Assembly (NCBI RefSeq): GCF_014646075.1
Contig: NZ_BMMT01000001.1
Span: forward strand, 459,930 to 523,929
DNA length: 64,000 bases
Origin: Saccharopolyspora thermophila
Lineage (GTDB): Bacteria; Actinomycetota; Actinomycetes; Mycobacteriales; Pseudonocardiaceae
Reading direction: 5' to 3'
Shown here: piece by piece, positions 10,865 to 19,534 of the stretch
Numbering within the stretch: position 1 is the first letter of the stretch
How the letters are laid out: every line of letters begins with the position of its first letter
The notes under the pieces: model-generated
Told to the model about the DNA's origin: nothing
What the model saw: only the letters and a program-made list of their open reading frames with translations
The model's database searches: none
Translations under genes and position numbers: made by a program

Positions 10865-11884
10865 ATGACGACCTCGCCCGAGGCCACCGACCTCGTTGAT
10901 CAGGACGCCGGGCGGACCAAGCGGGTCCTGCTGGCCAAGCCGCGTGGGTACTGCGCAGGTGTCGACCGTGCAGTGGTCACCGTCGAGAAGGCCCTGGAGA
11001 CCTACGGCCCGCCGATCTACGTGCGTAAGGAGATCGTGCACAACCGGCACGTGGTGGACACGCTGTCGGAACGCGGTGTGATCTTCGTGGACGAGACCGA
11101 CGAGGTGCCCGAGGGGGCGCTCGTGGTGTTCTCCGCGCACGGCGTGTCCCCGGCGGTGCACGCCGAGGCCGCCCGCCGCAACCTCCGCACCATCGACGCC
11201 ACCTGCCCGCTGGTCACCAAGGTCCACAAGGAGGTCAACCGGTTCGCCCGCGAGGACTACGACATCCTGCTGATCGGCCACGAGGGCCACGAGGAGGTCG
11301 AGGGCACCGCCGGTGAGGCGCCGGACCGGGTGCAGCTGGTGGACAAGCCGGAGGACGTCGACAAGGTCCAGGTGCGCGACCCCAGCAGGGTCGTGTGGCT
11401 GTCGCAGACCACGCTGAGCGTGGACGAGACCATGGAGCGGGTCGACCAGCTCAAGAAGCGGTTCCCCGACCTGCAGGCCCCGCCCAGCGACGACATCTGC
11501 TACGCCACCTCGAACCGCCAGCAGGCGGTCAAGGCGATGGCCCCCGAGTGCGACCTGGTGATCGTGGTCGGTTCGCAGAACTCGTCGAACTCCAAGCGGC
11601 TGGTCGAGGTCGCCCTGCAGGCCGGCGCGGGCGACGCGCACCTGGTCGACTACGCCAGCCAGATCGACGAGCAGTGGCTGGAGGGCGTGACCACGGTCGG
11701 TGTCACCAGCGGTGCCTCGGTGCCGGACGTGCTGGTCATGCAGGTGCTGGACCACCTGGCGGAGCGCGGTTGGAACCACGTGGACGAGGTGACCACGGCC
11801 AACGAGAAGGTCACCTTCGCCCTGCCGCGGGAGCTGCGCAAGGACCTCGACGACAACCCGACCAAGCCCAGGAGCGTCCGCTGA
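10865..11884 (+). CDS. ispH: 4-hydroxy-3-methylbut-2-enyl diphosphate reductase
   Basis: This 339-residue last enzyme of the MEP isoprenoid pathway makes IPP and DMAPP using a [4Fe-4S] cluster. The three cluster cysteines are C30 (GYCAGV), C114 (ATCPLV) and C212 (ICYAT). Substrate-binding histidines are present in IVHNRHVV and FSAHGVS, and the conserved EEVEGT block is also present. A strong terminator follows directly. Confidence 0.97.
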   Translation: MTTSPEATDLVDQDAGRTKRVLLAKPRGYCAGVDRAVVTVEKALETYGPPIYVRKEIVHNRHVVDTLSERGVIFVDETDEVPEGALVVFSAHGVSPAVHAEAARRNLRTIDATCPLVTKVHKEVNRFAREDYDILLIGHEGHEEVEGTAGEAPDRVQLVDKPEDVDKVQVRDPSRVVWLSQTTLSVDETMERVDQLKKRFPDLQAPPSDDICYATSNRQQAVKAMAPECDLVIVVGSQNSSNSKRLVEVALQAGAGDAHLVDYASQIDEQWLEGVTTVGVTSGASVPDVLVMQVLDHLAERGWNHVDEVTTANEKVTFALPRELRKDLDDNPTKPRSVR

Positions 11885-11896
11885 TCTGACCAAGGA

Positions 11897-11923
11897 GGGG
11901 CCACCTGCGAGTGGCCCCTTTTT
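11897..11923 (+). terminator. Rho-independent terminator after ispH
   Basis: GGGGCCAC (11897-11904), a 6-nt loop and GTGGCCCC (11911-11918) are followed by TTTTT. It starts 13 nt after the ispH stop. Confidence 0.9.
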
Positions 11924-11931
11924 CCTGCCGA

Positions 11932-12843
11932 TCAGCCGAACCGCTCGTCGCGGCGTGGCCTGCGGGGTCGCCGGGGCGGCTCGCCCATCGGCGGCTCCGG
12001 CGGTCGTGGCCGACCCTGCGCCTGCCGCGGGGTTGCGCCCCGGCGCGGCGGCACCGCGCGCCCTTCGCGCTCCGGCCGGGCTTCGGCTCCGCGCGCCCGG
12101 CCAGGAGCGCCCTCGCCGCGGGCCCGCGCCTCGCCGCTGCGCGGGCGCCCGGGGGCCTGCGCGCGGCCCGGTTGGCTGCGCTGCGCGCGTGTCGTGCCTT
12201 CGGTGCGCGGCTGCCTGGTGCGTTCCTCCGGCCGCCGCTTCTTGATCCCGTCTCCGGACCGCCGCTTCGCGACCTCGTCGCCGGACCGCCGCTTGCGGGG
12301 TTCCTCGGTCGGCTTCTTACGGGCCGGGGCGGAGCGGCGCTTCTTGGTGGCCGCGTCGCTGTCCGCGACGTCGCCGCGCCTGCCGGCCTTCTGGGTGACG
12401 AACATCCGGACGAGGCCGATGCCGAGGGCGACGATGGTGGCCCCGGCCATGATCGGGAAGCTGGTGATCAGGGGGCGGATCACGGCGAGCAGCGTGGCGG
12501 TCATCCCCCCGCCTTCGCCGACGCCGCTGCCGGTGGCGAGCACAAGCAGCGGCATGACGATCGTGAGGACCAGCGGCGGCTGCACCATCGGCCCGAACAC
12601 GTTGCGCCGCTTGACCAGCAGGACGGCCAGCACGCAGCCCACGAAGAAGCACGACTTGAACAGCAGGCCGGGCTGCCCCCAGATCATGATGTCGAGCAGG
12701 GTGCCGATCGCGGTCGGCCCGGCGGCGAGTAGCACGGCACCCCACAGCGGCACGCCATTCGCGCCGAATGCGGATCGCGCCGACCAACTCGGGGCGCCGT
12801 TGCCGGGGGGAGGGGCGCTCTGGCTCTCGCGGATCGCGGTCAC
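11932..12843 (-). CDS. DUF6542 membrane protein with long Arg-rich tail
   Basis: This protein of about 303 residues has four predicted transmembrane segments in its first 150 residues (starting at GVPLWGAVLLAAG). They are followed by a roughly 150-residue low-complexity cytoplasmic tail rich in Arg, Lys, Pro and Gly. A GTG at 12843 (VTAIRES) is the likely start; a TTG at 12852 is an alternative. Its position just after ispH matches the mycobacterial gene order. In mycobacteria the next gene is ychF, but here ychF lies about 20 kb away. Confidence 0.75.
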   Translation of the reverse strand: MTAIRESQSAPPPGNGAPSWSARSAFGANGVPLWGAVLLAAGPTAIGTLLDIMIWGQPGLLFKSCFFVGCVLAVLLVKRRNVFGPMVQPPLVLTIVMPLLVLATGSGVGEGGGMTATLLAVIRPLITSFPIMAGATIVALGIGLVRMFVTQKAGRRGDVADSDAATKKRRSAPARKKPTEEPRKRRSGDEVAKRRSGDGIKKRRPEERTRQPRTEGTTRAQRSQPGRAQAPGRPRSGEARARGEGAPGRARGAEARPEREGRAVPPRRGATPRQAQGRPRPPEPPMGEPPRRPRRPRRDERFG

Positions 12844-13004
12844 GAGTCCCAACGGTAACGGTCCAGTACCTCGGGCCGAGAGCCCTCTTCAGGAACTTGC
12901 GTGTTACCCCACGTCGGGTTACTCGCGGTTCGTGGCAACGTGACCGCTATGTGATGTTCGTGCATCCGAATGGATGCCCTGTCGCTGGGGCGGGTGTGTG
13001 AACC

Positions 13005-13034
13005 TTGACACAGGAAGCGTGACCATTTTAGCGT
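13005..13034 (+). promoter_or_regulatory. Promoter of the sugar ABC importer operon
   Basis: A consensus TTGACA (13005-13010), an 18-bp spacer and TAGCGT (13029-13034) lie 49 bp upstream of the importer start. The isomerase promoter at 20577-20606 has identical boxes and spacing, which strengthens both calls. Confidence 0.75.
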
Positions 13035-13036
13035 CC

Positions 13037-13050
13037 GAGCAATCGTTTTC
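13037..13050. promoter_or_regulatory. LacI-family operator upstream of the ABC importer
   Basis: The 14-mer GAGCAATCGTTTTC lies 2 bp after the -10 box, over the expected transcription start. It is the exact reverse complement of 20611-20624 upstream of the isomerase gene. The central CG with flanking A/T-rich half sites is typical of LacI-family operators. Repression by the LacI protein encoded at 19535-20530 is inferred. Confidence 0.75.
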
Positions 13051-13082
13051 TCACGATGGGCGAACGACGTGATGGGGGTCCT

Positions 13083-14669
13083 ATGGGCACGGCGGCGCCG
13101 CTGGTCGAGATGACCGGCATCACGAAGCGTTACGGCGGGGTGCTGGCGTGTGACGGGGTGGACCTGACCGTGCGAGCCGGTGAGGTGCACGCGCTGCTGG
13201 GGGAGAACGGCGCGGGCAAGAGCACGTTGATGAGGGTGCTCTCCGGCGACGTGACCGACCACGCCGGGACGATCTCGATCGAGGGTCGCCGGGTGGAGTT
13301 CGGCAAACCGGCCGACGCCCAGCAGGCCGGAATCGCGATGATCCACCAGGAGCTCGACCTGGTGCCCGCGTTGAGCGTGGCCGAGAACCTCTACCTCGGC
13401 CGTGAGCTGCGTACCCGGTTCGGCGCGGTGGACCGCCGCCGGATGGCCGACCGTACCCGGGAACTGCTGCGGCGCACCGGCATTGCCCTCGACCCCGCCC
13501 GCCCGGTCGGCGACCTGCGCGTCGGCGAGCAGCAGTTGGTCACCATCGCCCGCGCGCTGTCGCTGGACGCGAAGGTGCTGATCATGGACGAGCCGACCTC
13601 GGCGCTGTCCAGCACCGAGGTGCAGCGGCTGTTCGCGGTGATCGCCGAGCTGCGTCGCGGCGGCACCGGCATCGTCTACATCTCGCACCGGATGGACGAG
13701 ATCGGCCAGGTCGCCGACCGCGCCACGGTGCTGCGCAACGGACGCAAGGTCGCCGAGTTCGACGCCCGCAGGCTGACCGCCGAGCAGGCCGCCGAGGCGA
13801 TGGTGGGCCGGTCGGTGCAGACACTGTTCCGCGCCGAGCGCGGTGCCGTCGGCGACGAACTGCTCACCGTGTCCGGTTTCGCGGTGCGGCCGCGGCGGCC
13901 CCGGGTGGGGCGGCGGGAACCGGACGGCATCGACCTGGTGGTGCGCCGCGGGGAGATCGTGGGGCTGTGCGGGCTGCTCGGCTCCGGGCGCACGGAACTG
14001 CTGGAGTCGTTGTTCGGCGCGGGAACCCCGGGAACCTGGGAGGGCGAGGTCAGGCTTGACGGCCGTCCGGTGCGGCCGAGGGGTCCGCGCCATGCGTTGC
14101 GCGAGGGCATCGCCTTCGTCCCGGAGGACCGCCGCGGCTCGGGCCTGGTGCTGGGGCACTCGGTGCTGGCCAACACCGTCCTGTCGGTGCTCGACCGGCT
14201 CGGGGTCGCCGGTTTCGTGCGGCGCGGCAAGGAGATCTCCGCGACCGAGCGCAGCGTGACGCAGCTGCGGGTCAAGCTCGGCCGGATCGCCGACCCGGTC
14301 GGCACGCTCTCCGGCGGGAACCAGCAGAAGGTCGTCTTCGGCCGGATGCTGCTGACCGAGCCGCGGCTGCTGCTGCTCGACGACCCGACCCGCGGCGTGG
14401 ACATCGGCGCGAAGTCGGAGATCTACCAGCTGCTCGGCGAGATCGCCGGGCGCGGCATCGGCGTGCTGCTGGCGTCCTCGGAGCTGCCGGAGCTGGTCGG
14501 CGTCTGCCACCGGGTGGTGGTGCTGCGGGCCGGGCGCAGCGTGGCCGAGTTCGACACCGCTGAGGTCGGTGAAGCCGAATTGTTGGCCGCCGCGATGGGC
14601 GAGAGGGTGGCGGACGGGTCCGGTCCGGTGGTCGGCACCGGGCGGCAGACCGGGGGAGGTAGCAGGTGA
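13083..14669 (+). CDS. Sugar ABC transporter ATP-binding protein (two ABC domains)
   Basis: This 528-residue protein belongs to the RbsA/AraG/YtfR group. The N-terminal ABC domain has Walker A GENGAGKST at residues 40-48 and Walker B near VLIMDEPTS. The C-terminal domain has a degenerate Walker A (GLLGSGRTE), the signature SGGNQQKVVFG and LLLLDDPTRGVD. The ATG at 13083 is preceded by GGGGGT. An upstream in-frame ATG at 13056 has no ribosome-binding site. It energises the permease encoded by the next gene, which starts within its stop codon. Confidence 0.93.
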   Translation: MGTAAPLVEMTGITKRYGGVLACDGVDLTVRAGEVHALLGENGAGKSTLMRVLSGDVTDHAGTISIEGRRVEFGKPADAQQAGIAMIHQELDLVPALSVAENLYLGRELRTRFGAVDRRRMADRTRELLRRTGIALDPARPVGDLRVGEQQLVTIARALSLDAKVLIMDEPTSALSSTEVQRLFAVIAELRRGGTGIVYISHRMDEIGQVADRATVLRNGRKVAEFDARRLTAEQAAEAMVGRSVQTLFRAERGAVGDELLTVSGFAVRPRRPRVGRREPDGIDLVVRRGEIVGLCGLLGSGRTELLESLFGAGTPGTWEGEVRLDGRPVRPRGPRHALREGIAFVPEDRRGSGLVLGHSVLANTVLSVLDRLGVAGFVRRGKEISATERSVTQLRVKLGRIADPVGTLSGGNQQKVVFGRMLLTEPRLLLLDDPTRGVDIGAKSEIYQLLGEIAGRGIGVLLASSELPELVGVCHRVVVLRAGRSVAEFDTAEVGEAELLAAAMGERVADGSGPVVGTGRQTGGGSR

Positions 14670-15709
14670 GCAACCGGACGGAGGAAAGGCCCGCCGAACC
14701 CGCCGGGTCGGCGGCGGCCCCGCCGGGGCGGGCCAGCAGGGCCGAGCTGCTGTTCCGCTTCCAGAGCTTCTTCGGACTGGTCGCGGTGTTCGTCGCCGCG
14801 GTGATCTTCTCGCCTCGCAAGAACGGCGAGATCCTGTTTCTGAGCAGCGACAACCTGTTCAACATCGTGCGCGCGGTCTCCGAGATCGGAATCATCGCGA
14901 TCGGGTTGACCTTCGTGATCCTCATCGGCGGCATCGACCTGTCGGTGGGATCGGTGCTGGGGTTGGCCGCGGTCGGGTCCGCCGTGCTGATGGTCGAGGA
15001 CGGCTTCGGGGTCTGGGCCACGGTGGCCCTGGTCCTCGTCGCGGGCGTCCTGTTCGGACTGCTGCAGGGCACCGCCGTCGCGCTGCTGGGGGTACAGGCG
15101 TTCATCGTGACGCTGGCGGGCCTGCAGATCGCGCGCGGCCTGGCCCGCATGTGGTCCGGCGGCGAGACGGTGCAGATCTCCTACGGCGACGGTCCGGGGC
15201 AGGCCCCGATGCTGTTCTCGCTGCTTGGTGAGCGGACCTTCGGCGGCGTCGTGCCCATCCCGGCGCTGATCTTCGCCGCGGTGGCGGTGCTGGCGATCCT
15301 GTTCCTGCGCACCAGCGCGTACTCGCGTCACCTCTACGCCATCGGCGGCAACGAGAAGGCCGCCCGGCTCTCCGGCGTGCCGGTCAACCGGGTGAAGATC
15401 ATCGCCTTCGGCATCGCCGGGTTCTGCGCCGCGCTGGCCGGCATCGTGCACGCCGGGCAGCTCAACGCGGGCAGTCCCAACGACGGGATCGCCTACGAGC
15501 TGGACGGGATCGCCGCGGTGGTGGTCGGCGGTACCAGCCTGGCCGGTGGCCGCGGTTCGGTGATCGGCACCATCGCCGGTGCGCTGCTGCTCGGCATTCT
15601 CAACAACATCCTGAGCCTGAACAGCGTGAACACCGATCTGCAACTGCTGATCAAAGGTCTGGTGATCGTCGCGGCCGCGGCGTTGCAGCGACTGCGCCCC
15701 ACGTCGTGA
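14666..15709 (+). CDS. Sugar ABC transporter permease (RbsC/YtfT type)
   Basis: This 347-residue integral membrane protein has about eight to ten hydrophobic segments and the family blocks GIDLSVGSVLGLAAV and NxGSPNDGIAYELDGIAAVVVGGTSLAGGRG. It starts at a GTG overlapping the ATPase stop by 4 nt. It forms the membrane channel for the sugar delivered by the lipoprotein encoded immediately downstream. Confidence 0.93.
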   Translation: MSNRTEERPAEPAGSAAAPPGRASRAELLFRFQSFFGLVAVFVAAVIFSPRKNGEILFLSSDNLFNIVRAVSEIGIIAIGLTFVILIGGIDLSVGSVLGLAAVGSAVLMVEDGFGVWATVALVLVAGVLFGLLQGTAVALLGVQAFIVTLAGLQIARGLARMWSGGETVQISYGDGPGQAPMLFSLLGERTFGGVVPIPALIFAAVAVLAILFLRTSAYSRHLYAIGGNEKAARLSGVPVNRVKIIAFGIAGFCAALAGIVHAGQLNAGSPNDGIAYELDGIAAVVVGGTSLAGGRGSVIGTIAGALLLGILNNILSLNSVNTDLQLLIKGLVIVAAAALQRLRPTS

Positions 15710-15732
15710 ACCAACACCCGGGAGGAAGCACG

Positions 15733-16737
15733 ATGCGCAAGACAACGAGGTCCTTGCTCGCAGCTGCGTGCGCCGCGGTCGCGTTCGCCGCCGCTGGTTG
15801 CGGGACGACCAGCGAGAACACCGGACAGGCGCAGGCCCAGGACCCCACCAGGAACTGCCAGGGACCCAACGGGAAGTACACCATCGGGATGAGCCAGGCG
15901 AACCTCGCCGAGCCGTACCGGGTGCGGATGGACGACGACATCCGCAAGGCGGCGGCCAGGGTCCCGCAGTTCGAGGTGGAGTTCGCCGACGCCGCCAAGG
16001 ACAACTCCAAGCAGGTCAGCGACGTGGAGAACTTCATCACCAAGCAGGTGGACCTGCTGGTGATCTCGCCGAACGAGGCCGCGCCGCTGACCGATGTGGT
16101 GCGCAAGGCGTACCGCAAGGGCATCCCGGTCATCGTGCTGGACCGCAAGGTGGAGGGCGACGCCTTCACCACCTACATCGGCGCCGACAACGTCCAGATC
16201 GGGCGCCAGGCCGGGGAGTACTTCAAGAACGTGCTGCTGCCGCAGGGCGGCAAGATCGTGCAGCTCAAGGGCCTGTCCGGGTCGACCCCGGCGGCGGAGC
16301 GGGAGCGGGGCTTCCGGGAGGGTATCCAGGGCTCGAAGATCGAGATCGTGGCCACCGCCGACGGTGAGTGGGAGCGGTCGGTCGGGCAGCAGAAGATGGA
16401 CGCCCTGCTCAAGGCGCACCCGGACATCCAGGCGGTGTACGCGCAGAACGACCCGATGGCCGAGGGTGCCTACCTGGCGGCCCAGGCGGCGGGCCGCGAC
16501 GACCTGAAGTTCGTCGGCATCGATGGGCTGCCCATTCCGTCCGGCGGCATCAAGGCGGTGGAGGAGGGGCGGTTGGAGGCCACCAACCTCTACCCGACCG
16601 GCGGCGCGGAGGCCGTCGAGGCGGCCAAGAAGCTGCTGATCGACTGCCAGCCGGTGCCGAAGATCCAGACGTTGCAGACCGAGCTGGTCACGAAGGACAA
16701 CGCGGCCGAGGTCTACGCCAGGCTGAACCAGAGCTGA
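15733..16737 (+). CDS. Sugar-binding lipoprotein of the ABC importer
   Basis: This 334-residue lipoprotein has a signal peptide whose lipobox ends AAAGC, with the lipidated cysteine at C23. The mature part is a type-I periplasmic-binding fold (IGMSQANLAEPYRVRMDDDI, then ISPNEAAPLTDVV and VIVLDRKVEGDAF). It resembles the YtfQ/RbsB group, which binds galactofuranose, ribose and related furanoses. GGAGGAA at 15721 positions the start. Substrate is not fixed by sequence; a pentofuranose fits the operon context. Confidence 0.9.
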   Translation: MRKTTRSLLAAACAAVAFAAAGCGTTSENTGQAQAQDPTRNCQGPNGKYTIGMSQANLAEPYRVRMDDDIRKAAARVPQFEVEFADAAKDNSKQVSDVENFITKQVDLLVISPNEAAPLTDVVRKAYRKGIPVIVLDRKVEGDAFTTYIGADNVQIGRQAGEYFKNVLLPQGGKIVQLKGLSGSTPAAERERGFREGIQGSKIEIVATADGEWERSVGQQKMDALLKAHPDIQAVYAQNDPMAEGAYLAAQAAGRDDLKFVGIDGLPIPSGGIKAVEEGRLEATNLYPTGGAEAVEAAKKLLIDCQPVPKIQTLQTELVTKDNAAEVYARLNQS

Positions 16738-16772
16738 GTTCCGGTCCTCCCGGCCCGGCGGCCGCCCACCTT

Positions 16773-16826
16773 CCCGCCAGGGCAGCATCCGTCCACAGTG
16801 GATAGATGCTGCCCTGGCGGGTTTTT
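16773..16826 (+). terminator. Strong rho-independent terminator of the importer operon
   Basis: A perfect 17-bp stem (16773-16789 with 16805-16821), containing a small inner TCCAC/GTGGA stem, is followed by TTTTT. It separates the importer operon from the DUF2961 gene. Confidence 0.93.
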
Positions 16827-17035
16827 CGTTGCGCGGAGTGGTGAAACGGGCGGAAACGTGCAATAACACCTGGATGGTGGTTGTTCGCGACCACGGGCCC
16901 GGCAACCATCATATCGAGTGAATTCGCGCAGCGGATTGCTCGACACCGCCCGTCTTCGTTGGCTTCGAGGAGATTCCGCCCTACGCTGCGCAGCGGTGAT
17001 CTTTGCGTCTTGGGGCCGACGACGACGCACATGTC

Positions 17036-17044
17036 ATCGTTTTC
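17036..17044. promoter_or_regulatory. Possible third LacI operator core
   Basis: ATCGTTTTC matches nine contiguous bases of the 14-bp operator at 13037-13050 and lies 72 bp upstream of the DUF2961 start. A weak promoter (TTGGCT, 17-bp spacer, TACGCT at 16982-16987) lies just upstream. A 9-mer match alone is not statistically strong. Confidence 0.3.
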
Positions 17045-17116
17045 AGTCGCGCACCACCAGCGGAACAAGGCATCACCGTCTCCCATGGACAGTGGTGTGT
17101 GGGGAGGGCGAGCACT

Positions 17117-19450
17117 ATGAGAGACCGCTCAGCAACGCCGCCACCGACCACCGGTCGTCGGCGCGCCCGGCGGCTCGGGGCCTACCTGGGAGTCGCGTCG
17201 CTCGCGGCGGCCGCGGTGGTCGCCGACGCCGGGTTCTCTTCGGTCCGCACACACGCGCAACCAGCCGCGGCGGCCCGCGGACCCGTCGGGTGGGAGATCT
17301 ACCGCGATCTCGGTGCGCTGGCCCGCCTGCGTGGCGACGAGCGGTCGGTGCAGTCCTCCAGCTACGACCGCACCGGCGGTAACAACGACGGCTTCAACGG
17401 AACCTACTCCTGCCAGCGCATCAACGACCGCGGCTGTGTCATCGCCGAGCACCGCGGCGCCGGCGAGATCACCTCCATCTGGTCCACCCGCGAACCGTGG
17501 GGCGACGTCACCGCGACCGGCAACATCGTGGTGGAGCTCGACGGCCGGATCGTGCTCGACGCCCCGTTGATCGACGTGGTCGACGGGCGGCTCGGAGCCC
17601 CGTTCGTCTGGCCGCTGGTGGCCAACGCCGACGACGCCGCGGGCGGGGTGAGCATCAAGGTGCCGATGCCCTTCCGCAGGTCCATGCGGGTGACCGTCGA
17701 GCACAACCCGTACTTCCACCACGTCGACTACCGGGTTTTCCCCAACGCCGACGGCGTCCGGACCTTCAACCCGCACGAGACCGCCACCGACGTGATCGAC
17801 CGGCTGCGCCGGTTCGGCGTGGCCGACCCGAAACCGGCCGTGTCCGGTGCCACCTCCACCCGTCGCGACTTCGACCTGCCGCTCGGTGCCTCGGTCACCG
17901 TCGCCGAGCTCACCGGACCGCGGCAGATCTCGCAGCTGCGCATGCGGCTGCCCCAGGTGGTGCCCAGCCCGCAGGTGGTCGACGACGGCTACGCCTACGG
18001 CCAGGCCGGCGGCAGCGCCTTCACCATGCGCGTCGACCCGAACAACGAGGGCATCCGCCTGATCCGGCGGCTCGACGCGCAGATCGCCGACCAGGTCGCC
18101 GACGTCTTCGTGGACGGCCACCCGGTCGGCCAGTGGCGGAGCGGCCCGGCGCGGCCCGGCGAGTGGGGTGTGGAGATCATCGAGGTCCCCGCGGAGCTGA
18201 CCGCGGGCAAGTCCGAGGTGCAGATCACCAACCGCTTCGTGTCGTCCTCGCTGGACGTCAACGAGTTCCGCTACGACGTGCACAGCCGGGTCGACGGCGA
18301 GTGGGTACGCACCGACGTGCTCGACCTCGGGCCGGATCACCCCGGGGAGCAGAGCGCGCACGGCTACCGGGTCGACAACCCGGTCTTCGCCCGGTCCAAG
18401 CTCATCGCCCGCTACCCGCACGACCCCGGGCAGGTCGCGGCCTCCGACGAGCTGCTGTCCACCGCCCGCATCCGCATCACCTTCGACGGACAGACCACTG
18501 TGGACGCGCCGATCGGCGAGTTCTTCGGCACCGGTCTCGGCGAGCACGACGTGCGCAGCCTGATGAGCTCGGTCGACCCCGGTCTGGACGGCTGGTACAC
18601 CGCGTGGTGGCCAATGCCGTTCGCGCAGCACGCGGTCATCGAGGTGGTCAACGGCGGCGGGGTGCCGATCACCGGCGCGACCGCCGAGGTCACCAGCGCT
18701 CCTGCGGAGATCGGCGACGACGTCGGGCTCTTCCACGCGACCCACCGGCGCGGGGTCACCGTGCAGGGCCAGGACTGGAACTTCCTGGACACCGGGGGCG
18801 CGGGCACCTTCTACGGCGTCACGCACTCCATGCGCGGGCTGATCCCGCCCGGGGCGGCCACGCTGCGGGACGACGAGGAGCACTCCGTCGAGACCTACGC
18901 CGCGAACCAGCGCAACTACCTGGAGGGCGACGAGCGGTTCTACGTCGACGGGGCCGCGGAACCGGCCTGGCACGGCACCGGCACCGAGGACTTCTACGAG
19001 TCCGGGTGGTACTTCCGGGAGGGCACCACGTTCTCGATGCCGTTGCACGGCAACCCGTCGCACGAGGTCAGCGTCGACGGCTGCCAGTACGACTGCACCG
19101 GGGCGTACCGGATCCTGATCAACGACGCGGTGCCGTTCCGCACCGGTCTGCGGGCGGGCATCGAGCACGGCCCGGCCAACGACGAGCCGGGCGACTACAG
19201 CTCGACGGCGTACTGGTACGGCGCGCGCGCCGGGGCCCGGCCGTCGGTCGGCCTGCCGCAGCCGCCTGCCGAGCAGCCGCCGCGCGACCTGCCGGAAGCA
19301 CCACCGGTCGTCCCGAGCCGACCGCCGTCCGAGCCGGAGACGCCGGAGACGAGCACCCCGGAGACGACGGGCCAGGACGACGGTGACACGCCGCCGGACG
19401 TCCAGCAGGTGGTGGCGGATGTGATCCGCCTGCACGAGAACCGCCGCTGA
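17117..19450 (+). CDS. Secreted DUF2961 protein, glycoside hydrolase family GH172
   Basis: This 777-residue protein has a basic N-terminus and a signal segment (GAYLGVASLAAAAVVADAG), so it is exported. The bulk is DUF2961, including the characteristic GTGTEDFYESGWYF block near residues 620-633. The C-terminal part is a long Pro/Glu/Thr-rich tail, as in wall- or surface-located enzymes. DUF2961 corresponds to GH172, whose characterised members act on alpha-D-arabinofuranosides or alpha-D-fructofuranosides. GGGGAGGG precedes the ATG at 17117. The flanking importer and pentose-isomerase genes favour a D-arabinofuranosidase role, which is inference. Confidence 0.85.
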   Translation: MRDRSATPPPTTGRRRARRLGAYLGVASLAAAAVVADAGFSSVRTHAQPAAAARGPVGWEIYRDLGALARLRGDERSVQSSSYDRTGGNNDGFNGTYSCQRINDRGCVIAEHRGAGEITSIWSTREPWGDVTATGNIVVELDGRIVLDAPLIDVVDGRLGAPFVWPLVANADDAAGGVSIKVPMPFRRSMRVTVEHNPYFHHVDYRVFPNADGVRTFNPHETATDVIDRLRRFGVADPKPAVSGATSTRRDFDLPLGASVTVAELTGPRQISQLRMRLPQVVPSPQVVDDGYAYGQAGGSAFTMRVDPNNEGIRLIRRLDAQIADQVADVFVDGHPVGQWRSGPARPGEWGVEIIEVPAELTAGKSEVQITNRFVSSSLDVNEFRYDVHSRVDGEWVRTDVLDLGPDHPGEQSAHGYRVDNPVFARSKLIARYPHDPGQVAASDELLSTARIRITFDGQTTVDAPIGEFFGTGLGEHDVRSLMSSVDPGLDGWYTAWWPMPFAQHAVIEVVNGGGVPITGATAEVTSAPAEIGDDVGLFHATHRRGVTVQGQDWNFLDTGGAGTFYGVTHSMRGLIPPGAATLRDDEEHSVETYAANQRNYLEGDERFYVDGAAEPAWHGTGTEDFYESGWYFREGTTFSMPLHGNPSHEVSVDGCQYDCTGAYRILINDAVPFRTGLRAGIEHGPANDEPGDYSSTAYWYGARAGARPSVGLPQPPAEQPPRDLPEAPPVVPSRPPSEPETPETSTPETTGQDDGDTPPDVQQVVADVIRLHENRR

Positions 19451-19534
19451 CCCGAGCCGGGTGCGGGGCGCCCTTCGCCGGGCAACCCGGTGTAGGGGCC
19501 CGTCATAACTGACCCGGGCACCCGTCATCAGTGA

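Noticed and set aside
12962-12977. Perfect hairpin GCATCC-GAAT-GGATGC in the region before the importer promoter
   Set aside because: Only a 6-bp stem, no T-run, and not at a position that explains a terminator or operator. It may be chance.
17129-19528. A 799-codon open frame antisense to the GH172 gene
   Set aside because: It mirrors the codon bias of the real gene, has no signal, motif or ribosome site and is rich in Arg, Val, Gly and His.
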